Shown: piece after piece, positions 8,633 through 16,300 of the stretch
Layout of the letters: each line of letters opens with the position of its first letter
Numbering within the stretch: position 1 is the stretch's first letter
Assembly (NCBI GenBank): GCA_039908525.1
Contig: JAMOAY010000004.1
Location: 62,001-126,000, forward strand
Direction of reading: 5' to 3'
DNA: 64,000 bases
Source: Magnetaquicoccus sp039908525
Lineage (GTDB): Bacteria > Pseudomonadota > Magnetococcia > Magnetococcales > Magnetaquicoccaceae
Made by a program: the position numbers and the translations under genes
Notes under the pieces: generated by a model
What the model saw: the letters and a program-made list of their open reading frames with translations, nothing else
Databases searched by the model: none
Told to the model about the DNA's origin: nothing

Positions 8633-10431
8633 GGTTGCACCCCCCTTGCCGACGGCTCTCTACCCTCTTCCTGTTGATATTGATAGCGGAATTTGCGGCG
8701 CAACAAGCCACCCGGATCGTCAGGAACACGTCTCAGCCACTGCTCCGTGGCCACATGCGACTCTTTCACCTGCTCCTCCTGCTCGCGAAGCCCTGGCAGA
8801 ATGGGCTGCGCGCTGCCACCGGGGAGCGCAGCGGCATCTGCAGACTTGCCAACCTGCTCATCGGCCATCCGGGCGGAGGTACTCTCCGGAGAAGCCCCCC
8901 CCGGGGGGGGTGCGGTCTGTTTGCTCGCCCCCTGTGCCGAAGCATGCTCCTGCTGCTCTCCCTGTTTGGGCCGCTCGTCGGCTTGTGCAGCCCCTCTGTC
9001 AACCGGTTGGCCGGCCTCCTTTTGCTGTTGGTTGTCCTGCTTTTTCTGGGCCTCCGTCCGGGCGGCCGACCGCTCGGCCGGAGGCATGGCCTGCTGAACC
9101 TTCTCCAGATTGAAGCGGGCATCCACGTGGTCGGCCTGGCGGCGCAACACCTCCTGGAAAGCCTGCGCCGACTCCGTCAAGCGACCCAGACGGGCCAGTG
9201 CTGTGCCCTTGTTGTACAGCGCGGTCGTGGAAGGGCTCTCCTGCCACTCGGCGACCGCCTGCTCATACTGTCCGGCCCGGTAATGGGCCGCTCCCCTCCA
9301 CGCCCGGTCGACAAACTGCCCGGCGGCCTCCTGGTGGTGGCCCGCATCAAACGCCTGTTTGGCCCTCTGGTCCGGTGTTTGCCACAGATCCTGCCACTCC
9401 ATGGCCTCCAGATATCCCGGCTTCCACAACAACAGCACCAGGAACAGGAGAAAAACCCCTCTGCGAAACAACAGTGCCGCCAGCGGCAAGACCAGCAGAA
9501 CCAGCCAGGGCCCCTCCTCTCGCCAGATGTCTGCCAGGAGTTCCGTCCTTTCGACCCCGCTGCCCCCGGTGAGGTCTGCGTGCGTCACCTGCAGTGCTTC
9601 GATATCCCGATCGTCGTTGCGCATGGTTTGATACACCCCACCTCCCAACCGGGCCAACCGTTGCAGATGCTGTTCATCCAGTTTGGCCAGGAGGATCCCA
9701 CCGTTGGCATCATTCAGAAACCCTCCGTCCAACAGGGGAATGGGCGCCCCCTCCGCCGTACCTGCGCCCAGGATGCTCAACCTGTGGCCGGCTCTGGCCA
9801 CCCTGGTCGCCATTTGCTCCTCACCCACCCACCCATCCGTCAATACCAGAATCTGGCCATGGGCAACGGCGCCCTGCTGCAGCAGTTCAAGGGCCTTGGC
9901 CACCGCCCGGTCGGGACGACTGCCTTGCACCGGCATCAGGCTGGTGTCCAGACTGGAGAGTTGGGCGGTAATCGTCGCCGTATCGTGGGTCAACGGGGTG
10001 ACGACAAAGGCCTCACCGGCAAAGACCAGAAAGGCAGTCTGCCCCCCCCGCCGTTGGCGCAACAGGTCCATCATCTTGTGTTTGGCCCGCACCAACCGGC
10101 TGGGCTTCAGATCGGTGGCCTCCATGGAGCGGGAGAGATCCAGCAGCAGCACCAGGGCCGACTGACTCTGGAAAACCGGTTGGGGCAGTTTCTGCCAGAC
10201 AGGACCCGCCATGGCCACAACCAACAGAGTGCCTGCAAGCACCACCCATCCCGGAGCCCAGCGGGTCGCGCCCTGCGGGGGATGGTGGAGAATATGGGGC
10301 AACAGATGGGGATCACAGACCCGACTCCAAGCGGAACCATCTCGGGCCGGTCTGATCCATTGCCAAACCAGCCACCACAGAGGCAACAGGGCCAACAACC
10401 AACCGGGACGCAGCAGATGCAGGTGACTCAT
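8626..10431 (-). CDS. batB: BatB/BatC fusion: VWA domain plus TPR region
   Basis: 601 residues. Two membrane spans near the N-terminus (about 8-25 and 62-80) precede a von Willebrand A domain with the metal site DLSRS at 98-102 and LVLTDGW near 200. A further hydrophobic pair (about 290-345) leads to TPR-like repeats (HYRAGQYEQAVAEW, ALYNKGTALARLGR) and a long, charged, low-complexity tail rich in Gln, Ala and Glu. This matches BatB followed by BatC in one chain. I chose ATG 10431 because it overlaps the batA stop as ATGA and has GAGGGGG upstream; a frame 24 codons longer exists but runs into batA. Confidence 0.85.
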   Translation of the reverse strand: MSHLHLLRPGWLLALLPLWWLVWQWIRPARDGSAWSRVCDPHLLPHILHHPPQGATRWAPGWVVLAGTLLVVAMAGPVWQKLPQPVFQSQSALVLLLDLSRSMEATDLKPSRLVRAKHKMMDLLRQRRGGQTAFLVFAGEAFVVTPLTHDTATITAQLSSLDTSLMPVQGSRPDRAVAKALELLQQGAVAHGQILVLTDGWVGEEQMATRVARAGHRLSILGAGTAEGAPIPLLDGGFLNDANGGILLAKLDEQHLQRLARLGGGVYQTMRNDDRDIEALQVTHADLTGGSGVERTELLADIWREEGPWLVLLVLPLAALLFRRGVFLLFLVLLLWKPGYLEAMEWQDLWQTPDQRAKQAFDAGHHQEAAGQFVDRAWRGAAHYRAGQYEQAVAEWQESPSTTALYNKGTALARLGRLTESAQAFQEVLRRQADHVDARFNLEKVQQAMPPAERSAARTEAQKKQDNQQQKEAGQPVDRGAAQADERPKQGEQQEHASAQGASKQTAPPPGGASPESTSARMADEQVGKSADAAALPGGSAQPILPGLREQEEQVKESHVATEQWLRRVPDDPGGLLRRKFRYQYQQEEGREPSARGVQPW

Positions 10432-11477
10432 GGCCGGTGCCCCCTCTTCCGGTCGTACCAGGCCAAACCACAGCCCAGCAGCAACGCCCCCCCCAAAGGC
10501 CAATAAAACAGGGCGCGAATGGGTCGAAAGCTCTGTGAATCCTCCTGAACGGGCTCCAACTGGTCCAGAAGCTGGTGGATCTGCGCCAACGCCACGCTGT
10601 CCCGAGCACGAAAATAACGGCCCCCGGTCAAATGGGCGATCTCGGTCAGGGCTTTCTCATCCAAGTCGGCCGAGGGATTGACCCGGCGGGTACCGAACAG
10701 GGAGCGAACCAGCATCTCGTCGGCTCCAATGCCGATGGTGTAGATGGTGAAACCCTCTTCGGCGGCCAGTTGCGCCGCCTTCAGGGGGGAGATCTGTCCG
10801 GCGTTGTTGGCACCATCCGTCAACAGCAGCAGCACCCGCCGCTGCTGTTGGGGCTGTCCACTGCCGGTCGATGTCGTGGAGGGGGTGGCGCCCGCGCCGA
10901 TGGGTCGCTCCACAAATTTCTTGACCGCCAGCGCAATGGCATCACCGATGGCGGTCTCTTTGCCGGGCAGGCCGATGACAGACTCTTCCAGGAAAGCGTG
11001 GACCGTTTTGCGGTCGAAGGTTAACGGCGCCTGCAGATAGGCGTTGCTGCCGAACAGGATCAGGCCCAGACGGTCCCCTCTGCGGCGCTGGATGAAGGCG
11101 CCGGCCACCTTCTTGATCGCGGTCAAACGGTCCACCATCTGCTCTTCCAGCTGGAAATCCCTGGTCTCCATGCTGCCGGAGAGGTCCACCGCCAGCACCA
11201 GGTCGCGACCGCTGACCGGCAACTGCCGCTCCTCCCCCAGCCACTGGGGGCGACTGGCCGCCACCACCAGCAACATCCAGGCGGCCAGAGCCATCCGCAT
11301 GGCCGCCAGGGAACTTTTGTTGGCGGACTCCTCACTGCCACAGGGCAGACGGGCTCCGCTGACGGCAGGAATCTGCAACACCGCCGCGCTTCTCTGCTGG
11401 ACAGGGGGCAGTAACCGGTACGCCAGCCAGGGCAGCGGTAACAGGAGAAAGACCCAGGGCCACTCGAACTGGATCAT
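10428..11477 (-). CDS. batA: BatA-type VWA-domain membrane protein
   Basis: 349 residues. It has a hydrophobic N-terminus (FLLLPLPWLAYRLLPP), a second span near 58-75, a VWA domain whose MIDAS motif DLSGS is at 98-102 with LLLTDGANNAG further on, and a C-terminal span (ALFYWPLGGALLLGCGLAW). VWA domains bind divalent metal and partner proteins. In Bat operons BatA sits beside BatB and BatD in the inner membrane. The stop shares ATGA with batB/C and the start abuts the stop of the upstream membrane protein. A moxR ATPase and a DUF58 gene, usually found just upstream, are missing here. Confidence 0.88.
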   Translation of the reverse strand: MIQFEWPWVFLLLPLPWLAYRLLPPVQQRSAAVLQIPAVSGARLPCGSEESANKSSLAAMRMALAAWMLLVVAASRPQWLGEERQLPVSGRDLVLAVDLSGSMETRDFQLEEQMVDRLTAIKKVAGAFIQRRRGDRLGLILFGSNAYLQAPLTFDRKTVHAFLEESVIGLPGKETAIGDAIALAVKKFVERPIGAGATPSTTSTGSGQPQQQRRVLLLLTDGANNAGQISPLKAAQLAAEEGFTIYTIGIGADEMLVRSLFGTRRVNPSADLDEKALTEIAHLTGGRYFRARDSVALAQIHQLLDQLEPVQEDSQSFRPIRALFYWPLGGALLLGCGLAWYDRKRGHRP

Positions 11478-12512
11478 CTACCCCCTCCTCTCCAGCATCT
11501 CCCGCACAGAAGAGGGCAACAAACACCGGTACCGGGTTGCCAACGCCGCCTCGTGTCGCTGCCAGAGCAGGCCCAGGTAGACCAGACCCAACCCCAGACC
11601 GATCAAGACAAAGGGGAACAGCATGCTGTTGACAAACAGGCGATGGGAAAGGTGAAACAGATAACCGGCCACGCCCAGAGCACCGAACACGGCAAACGCC
11701 CGCCGCCGCAGGATCCCACCCACCACCAGCAGGCCCATATTCAGACAACCGTAGAGCAATCTGTCCCACTCATTCCCGGCCTCCATCAGGGAGAGGCTGC
11801 CCCAGAAGGCGAACAACCCGAACAGGTAGAGCCAAAAGGCAAAATCCTTGTCATCCCGGGTGCGCAGATCCACCCAAAGGGCCAGCAGAAGCATCCCCAG
11901 GCCAAAAACCATGGAGATGGCATGGGCAAGCTTGCCGCTCCAGGGGAGCTGCCCGGCAAGGAAGGGAAGCAGGTCCATGCTCATGTACCACAGGGTCACG
12001 GCCACCGGCATCACCGCAAACGGCAGGCGAAACCGCCACAACAGCAGGGCAGCGGCGGCCAGACTCCCCAGCTCCATCAGCAGCCAGCGTTTGTCGATGC
12101 GGGTGTGGTACTCCCGAAAGGGCATGCCCTCTGCCCACCACCCCAGACCGTTCTGCAGACCATAGAGGGCCAACGGCACCAGGACCACCGTCAGGGCAAG
12201 CAGGATCCCGGCCGGGATGGGCAACTCCTTCTCTTCCAGCAGCCAGCGCCCCACCGTCACCATTCCCCCGGCCATCCCCAGGGCCAGGGAGAACAATCCC
12301 CAACCACCGAACAGCTCCCAACCCAGGGTCATGAACAGGGAACAGGCCCCGATGGCGATCATCCCTCCCACATAGTAGAGAATGTGGAGGCCACGAAAGA
12401 TGGGACGCTGCAGTTGGCGCTCTTCCAGAAACCGCCACAGCCGTTCCTGCACCTCTGCAGTCATGACCTGCTGCTGGACAGCCTGTTCAAGGTCGGATTT
12501 GCGAATCTCCAT
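11478..12512 (-). CDS. Polytopic membrane protein, DUF2157-like
   Basis: 344 residues. A soluble, charged N-terminus of about 40 residues contains a helix-rich pair (SDLEQAVQQQVMTAEVQERL), followed by some nine or ten hydrophobic segments to the end. The order resembles DUF2157-type membrane proteins, but I cannot assign a family firmly and know no function for it. It ends one base before batA starts and its own start lies within the previous gene (26-nt overlap), so it belongs to the same transcript. A role in or beside the Bat complex is inference from this arrangement only. Confidence 0.7.
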   Translation of the reverse strand: MEIRKSDLEQAVQQQVMTAEVQERLWRFLEERQLQRPIFRGLHILYYVGGMIAIGACSLFMTLGWELFGGWGLFSLALGMAGGMVTVGRWLLEEKELPIPAGILLALTVVLVPLALYGLQNGLGWWAEGMPFREYHTRIDKRWLLMELGSLAAAALLLWRFRLPFAVMPVAVTLWYMSMDLLPFLAGQLPWSGKLAHAISMVFGLGMLLLALWVDLRTRDDKDFAFWLYLFGLFAFWGSLSLMEAGNEWDRLLYGCLNMGLLVVGGILRRRAFAVFGALGVAGYLFHLSHRLFVNSMLFPFVLIGLGLGLVYLGLLWQRHEAALATRYRCLLPSSVREMLERRG

Positions 12513-13095
12513 GGCCTGTCCCCCCGATCAACCCAACATCTGCTTCCCAACGCCCCTCTGCATCCACGACTTTGAACAGCAGGCTGTAGGCTACACGCCA
12601 GCGCGTCCCCTCTGTGGTCAGGATGGAGACCGTCTTCTGGTTGAGTTGCAGAATGGAGCCATACCGTTCGTGGTGCTCGCGATCGTGAAACCCGACGGTT
12701 TCACCGACTTTCAACTGGTTTTTGTCCAGGCGTTTCTGGCCCTGCTGGGGATGGATATCGGTGTCCACTCCAGCCAAGTTGATGGCGTACAGGGGGATAC
12801 TCCAGTGCTTACCATCGGCCCTGTCCCGCACATACACGCAGACCCGCTGCACTTCCTCCACCACGGCGTCCACTAGGCGGTTTTCCCGACCACTGAAATA
12901 GGAAATGGCCATTCCGGGTCGCATCTGGCGCTTGATCGGCAGCATCCGTTCTGGTTGGTCCAACATGCCGTCAATCCCTACCCGCAGACGGTACAGGTCA
13001 AACGGACTTGCATTCTGTAGCACGTGCAAAATTTCTGAATAGTCCACCTGTTTTTCCCCTTTCCCTCTGGTTACCAACAAGCTATACCTCTCCAT
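12487..13095 (-). CDS. Conserved hypothetical protein with a duplicated beta-rich unit
   Basis: About 202 residues, not recognised by name. After a helical start (SEILHVLQNASPFDLYRLRVG) there are two similar units of about 50 residues. The first runs from MRPGMAISYFSGREN to WSIPLYAINL, the second from LKVGETVGFHDREHH to WRVAYSLLFKVV. Each has a glycine turn, an aromatic strand, an RE-containing loop and a late Trp-x3/4-Tyr, which suggests tandem SH3/Tudor-like or PilZ-like barrels (inference). Starts are uncertain: ATG 13095, GTG 13116 or GTG 13047, the last having the best Shine-Dalgarno. It is the first gene of the Bat transcript and overlaps the next by 26 nt. Confidence 0.65.
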   Translation of the reverse strand: MERYSLLVTRGKGEKQVDYSEILHVLQNASPFDLYRLRVGIDGMLDQPERMLPIKRQMRPGMAISYFSGRENRLVDAVVEEVQRVCVYVRDRADGKHWSIPLYAINLAGVDTDIHPQQGQKRLDKNQLKVGETVGFHDREHHERYGSILQLNQKTVSILTTEGTRWRVAYSLLFKVVDAEGRWEADVGLIGGTGHGDSQIRP

Positions 13096-13146
13096 TTCCA
13101 AGCAGGAGCAACCCACAAGCGGACCGGTCGCTGTTTCTCATGGGGG

Positions 13147-13755
13147 TTATTCCGCGTTGGTGGGTCTCCATTTCCGGGCCAATTCTTGCGCACGAGCAAC
13201 CTGCTCTGTGGTCATCTTCCGGGCAACCACATCACAAAGTCGGCACTGGCCAACCCCATCACCCGATTTCCCCTTCCGTTCGATACGCGCCATTTCCGCC
13301 AGGTACTGCCACATGTACGACAACACATAATCCTGATTGAATCCTTGGCCTTTTTCGTACATCCAGCCAAGGTTGCGCCGCGCAAGCACGTGTCCCTGAT
13401 TGGCCGCCAGGCGGAACCATCTGGCCGCCTCCTGATAATCTTTGGGGACACCCTTTCCATTGTCATACAGCGTACCAACGCTGTTTTGTGCCTCGGCATC
13501 ACCTTGTTCTGCCGCCAGGCGGAACCAACGCATGGCCTCCCCGTAATCCCTCTGTACACCCTTTCCATCATAGAAGGTCTGGCCGAGCCTACGCTGTGCC
13601 TTGGGACTACCCCGCCCAGCAGCCTGGACCAGTTCGTTCACCCCCTGTTCGGCCGCATGGCAAACCATGTCGCTGCCCCCGACATACCCAATCATGGCGG
13701 CCGCCAACAGGGCAATCGGGACAAGCCCGTGAGCCGATGACGCGAACCCTGTCAC
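13147..13755 (-). CDS. Exported Sel1-repeat protein
   Basis: 202 residues. The N-terminus (VPIALLAAAMIGYVGG, then CHAAEQ) looks like a signal peptide, so the protein is probably periplasmic. It then has three Sel1-like repeats of 36 residues, such as QRRLGQTFYDGKGVQRDYGEAMRWFRLAAEQGD and its neighbours. The C-terminal part has a CRLCD pair of cysteines and an MTTEQVARAQELARKW helix typical of the end of such proteins. Sel1 repeats are TPR-like adaptors; no specific partner can be named. The ATG overlaps the rsmJ stop as ATGA, so the two are translationally coupled. Confidence 0.85.
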   Translation of the reverse strand: MTGFASSAHGLVPIALLAAAMIGYVGGSDMVCHAAEQGVNELVQAAGRGSPKAQRRLGQTFYDGKGVQRDYGEAMRWFRLAAEQGDAEAQNSVGTLYDNGKGVPKDYQEAARWFRLAANQGHVLARRNLGWMYEKGQGFNQDYVLSYMWQYLAEMARIERKGKSGDGVGQCRLCDVVARKMTTEQVARAQELARKWRPTNAE

Positions 13756-14630
13756 AGGTCCACCAGATAAACATCAAAACGGGTATTCTTGCTGTGGATC
13801 GCCATACTCGGTGGCCTGCCGTCCAGGGTTGCAGCCAATCGGGGCCGCTTGACCACCACCCGTTGTCGGGCAACCGTCAACGCCACGGCCAACAGCTCTG
13901 CGGCGTCCCCGTCCTCCCCCACCAGACGACGCAAACGACGCATCTCTTTTCTGGACAAGGCCGAACCGTCCCGGTGGGGATACATGGGATCCAGATAGAC
14001 CACCGCCGGGCGCTCGTCCTGTGTGAGGCTCAGATCCGCCAAAACCAACCGGGCATCGCCTTGAGTCAAACTCAAGGGAAGGGGCACATCTCCCCTCTGA
14101 CGCAGATGATCGGCCAGCCGTCGCAGACCGTCTGCCAGCAAGGCCGCCACCACCGGTGCGCGCTCCACCATCCGCACCTCGGCACCCAAAGAGGCCAGGA
14201 CGAAGGCATCCTGCCCCAACCCCGGGGTGGCATCCAGGATGGTGAGGGGCCGGTTGCCGCGCAGACCCACTGCCCGGGCCAGGGGCTGTTGCAAACCTCC
14301 CTCATGATGGCGCCGGAAGCCGGCCTTGCCGGTCACAAATTCACAATAAATGGCCCCCCCCTCCACCGGATCACGGCTCCGCAGCTCCAAGCGACTGGAG
14401 GTCACCGTCAACAACAGCTCCGCCGACGGGCGCTCCCGGGCGGTGCTCCAGGGCAGGGACAGACGCGCTGCCAACGCGGTCGCTTGCGACCATTGGGCAT
14501 CCGATTCGGCCAGCACCGCCACCGGAACCACCGGGAGAGGGGGAGCGGAAGTCAACAAAATTGCCACCCATCGCGAAAAAATGTTGTCCATGGGTTTTGC
14601 CAACCGGGGAAAAGGTTCATAATGCGCCAT
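13752..14630 (-). CDS. rsmJ: 16S rRNA (guanine1516-N2)-methyltransferase
   Basis: About 292 residues. The RsmJ signature is clear: the SAM-binding block LDATPGLGQDAFVLASLG, then VRMVERAPVVAALLADGL, the catalytic VYLDPMYPHR (DPPY-like) and the C-terminal VVVKRP...KNTRFDVYLV. RsmJ methylates G1516 of small-subunit rRNA with SAM. The start is uncertain: ATG 14630 is chosen, ATG 14591 would give 279 residues, and the longest frame would overlap the divergent pheA start. No start has a strong Shine-Dalgarno. It is the first gene of a two-gene unit with the Sel1 protein. Confidence 0.9.
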   Translation of the reverse strand: MAHYEPFPRLAKPMDNIFSRWVAILLTSAPPLPVVPVAVLAESDAQWSQATALAARLSLPWSTARERPSAELLLTVTSSRLELRSRDPVEGGAIYCEFVTGKAGFRRHHEGGLQQPLARAVGLRGNRPLTILDATPGLGQDAFVLASLGAEVRMVERAPVVAALLADGLRRLADHLRQRGDVPLPLSLTQGDARLVLADLSLTQDERPAVVYLDPMYPHRDGSALSRKEMRRLRRLVGEDGDAAELLAVALTVARQRVVVKRPRLAATLDGRPPSMAIHSKNTRFDVYLVDL

Positions 14631-14679
14631 CGGCTGGCAAATCTCAATCCTTGTCTGCAACAGCGGAGAGAACCGTAGC

Positions 14680-15546
14680 ATGCAAAAAACGATCGCTTTT
14701 CAGGGAATGCGCGGGGCCTACAGCGAGTCGGCCTGCCGGGAAAAGATGCCAGGCAATCTCTATGTGCCCTGCAGAACCTTCGAAGATCTTTTCCAGCAGG
14801 TGGAAGACGGCCTGGTGGACCTGGGCATGCTGCCGGTTGAGAACAGCGTGGCGGGCGTGGTCAGCGACAGTTATGACCTGCTGGCCAGGCACAATCTTTT
14901 TATCATCGGGGAGCACTATCAGCGGGTCAGTCACTGTCTGCTGGCCGTCCGGGGCACGGATCTGGAACAGATCCGCTCTGTCTACTCCCATCCCCAGGCC
15001 CTGCTGCAGTGCCATGCCTTCATCAAAAAACAGGGCTGGGAAAAATATTCGGTCTACGATACGGCAGGGGCCGCTGCCGACCTGCTCAAACGGAACAATC
15101 CGACCGAGGGTGCCCTGGCCTCAGAGCTGTGCGCCGAGCTTTATCAGCTGGAGATTCTGGCCAGGGATGTGCAGGACAGCCAACTCAACACCACCCGTTT
15201 TTTGCTGATCTCCCGGGACAGGTTCCACCCTCCCCTGGAGATGCCCTGCAAAACCAGCCTGCTGTTCGAGGTGCGCAACATCCCGGCAGCACTCTACAAA
15301 TGTCTGGGAGGCTTTGCCACCAATGGCATCAATCTGACCCGCCTGGAGTCCCGACCTCTGCCGGGCCGTCCCTGGAGCTACCATTTCTATCTGGACTTTC
15401 AGGGTCACCCGGAAGAGCCGGGTTGCCAGCTGGCCATGGAGGAGATCTCCTTTTTCACCAATGCCCTGAAAATTCTGGGCTGCTATCCCGAAGCCTCCAG
15501 CCAGGTGGAGTTGCGAACCTCCGATGATTCATTACCCGACGATTGA
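14680..15546 (+). CDS. pheA: Prephenate dehydratase
   Basis: 288 residues, monofunctional. The N-terminal dehydratase domain (about 1-180) has IAFQGMRGAYSE, MLPVENSVAG, GALASELCAELY and the catalytic NTTRFLLI. The C-terminal ACT domain (about 190-275) includes NLTRLESRP, the phenylalanine-binding signature, so feedback inhibition is likely. The enzyme converts prephenate to phenylpyruvate in Phe synthesis. It heads a compact set: lgt starts 23 nt before its stop. The start is divergent from rsmJ, leaving only about 50 nt for two promoters. Confidence 0.95.
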   Translation: MQKTIAFQGMRGAYSESACREKMPGNLYVPCRTFEDLFQQVEDGLVDLGMLPVENSVAGVVSDSYDLLARHNLFIIGEHYQRVSHCLLAVRGTDLEQIRSVYSHPQALLQCHAFIKKQGWEKYSVYDTAGAAADLLKRNNPTEGALASELCAELYQLEILARDVQDSQLNTTRFLLISRDRFHPPLEMPCKTSLLFEVRNIPAALYKCLGGFATNGINLTRLESRPLPGRPWSYHFYLDFQGHPEEPGCQLAMEEISFFTNALKILGCYPEASSQVELRTSDDSLPDD

Positions 15547-16300
15547 TCCGATCATCTTCCAGGTGGGACCCTTGGCCGTCCGCTGGTACGGTCTGATGTA
15601 CAGCCTTGCCTTCCTCATCGGCTGGCCCATGCTGCTGTCCAGGGCCAGACGGTTTCTTCCTCAACTCTCCCCGGATCAGGTGGGTGATCTCATTTTATGG
15701 ATCCTGTTGGGGGTCATCCTGGGCGGACGCACGGGCTATATCCTTTTTTATCAGTGGGATTATTATCTCAATGAACCGTGGGCCATGCTGCGGGTCTGGG
15801 AGGGAGGGATGGCCTTCCATGGTGGTCTGGTCGGCGTACTGACCGTGTGTGTGCTCTTCTCCAGACAAGCCCAGGTGAGCTGTCTGGCCCTGGCCGATCT
15901 GGTGGCCCCCATCGCACCCATCGGTTTCTTCCTGGGACGTATCGGCAACTTCATCAACGGTGAGCTGTGGGGCCGGGCCACCGATCTGCCCTGGGGCATG
16001 GTTTTTCCCGGCGCCGGTCCCGAACCTCGCCACCCCAGCCAACTGTATCAGGCAGGATTGGAAGGGCTGCTTCTGTTCCTGTTGCTGCAATGGTTGGGTC
16101 GCGTTCCCCGTCCAAACGGCTTTTTGTTGGGCTGGTTCCTGGCCGGCTACGGGGCGTGCCGTTTCCTGGTCGAATTTGTCCGCCAACCCGACCCTCAACT
16201 GGGATTGCTGGCCCTGGGATTGACCATGGGCCAATGGTTGAGCATCCCCATGATGGTGGTCGGTACCGCTCTGTGGCTCTTTGTCCTGCGCCGCCGATGA
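15524..16300 (+). CDS. lgt: Prolipoprotein diacylglyceryl transferase
   Basis: 258-residue inner-membrane enzyme with about seven spans. It moves the diacylglyceryl group from phosphatidylglycerol to the lipobox cysteine of prolipoproteins. Visible are the GGRTGYILFY region, the EGGMAFHGGLVG motif, the Lgt signature GRIGNFINGELWGR and the HPSQLYQA motif (usually HPSQLYE; here Gln replaces Glu). The start lies inside pheA and the stop overlaps the uvrC start as ATGA. It would serve the LolB lipoprotein pathway seen at the window start. Confidence 0.95.
   Translation: MIHYPTIDPIIFQVGPLAVRWYGLMYSLAFLIGWPMLLSRARRFLPQLSPDQVGDLILWILLGVILGGRTGYILFYQWDYYLNEPWAMLRVWEGGMAFHGGLVGVLTVCVLFSRQAQVSCLALADLVAPIAPIGFFLGRIGNFINGELWGRATDLPWGMVFPGAGPEPRHPSQLYQAGLEGLLLFLLLQWLGRVPRPNGFLLGWFLAGYGACRFLVEFVRQPDPQLGLLALGLTMGQWLSIPMMVVGTALWLFVLRRR

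Noticed and set aside
8452..10506. Plus-strand 684-codon frame opposite batB/C and batD
   Set aside because: Composition is Pro/Arg/Gln-rich shadow sequence without domains; the minus-strand genes carry VWA and TPR motifs.
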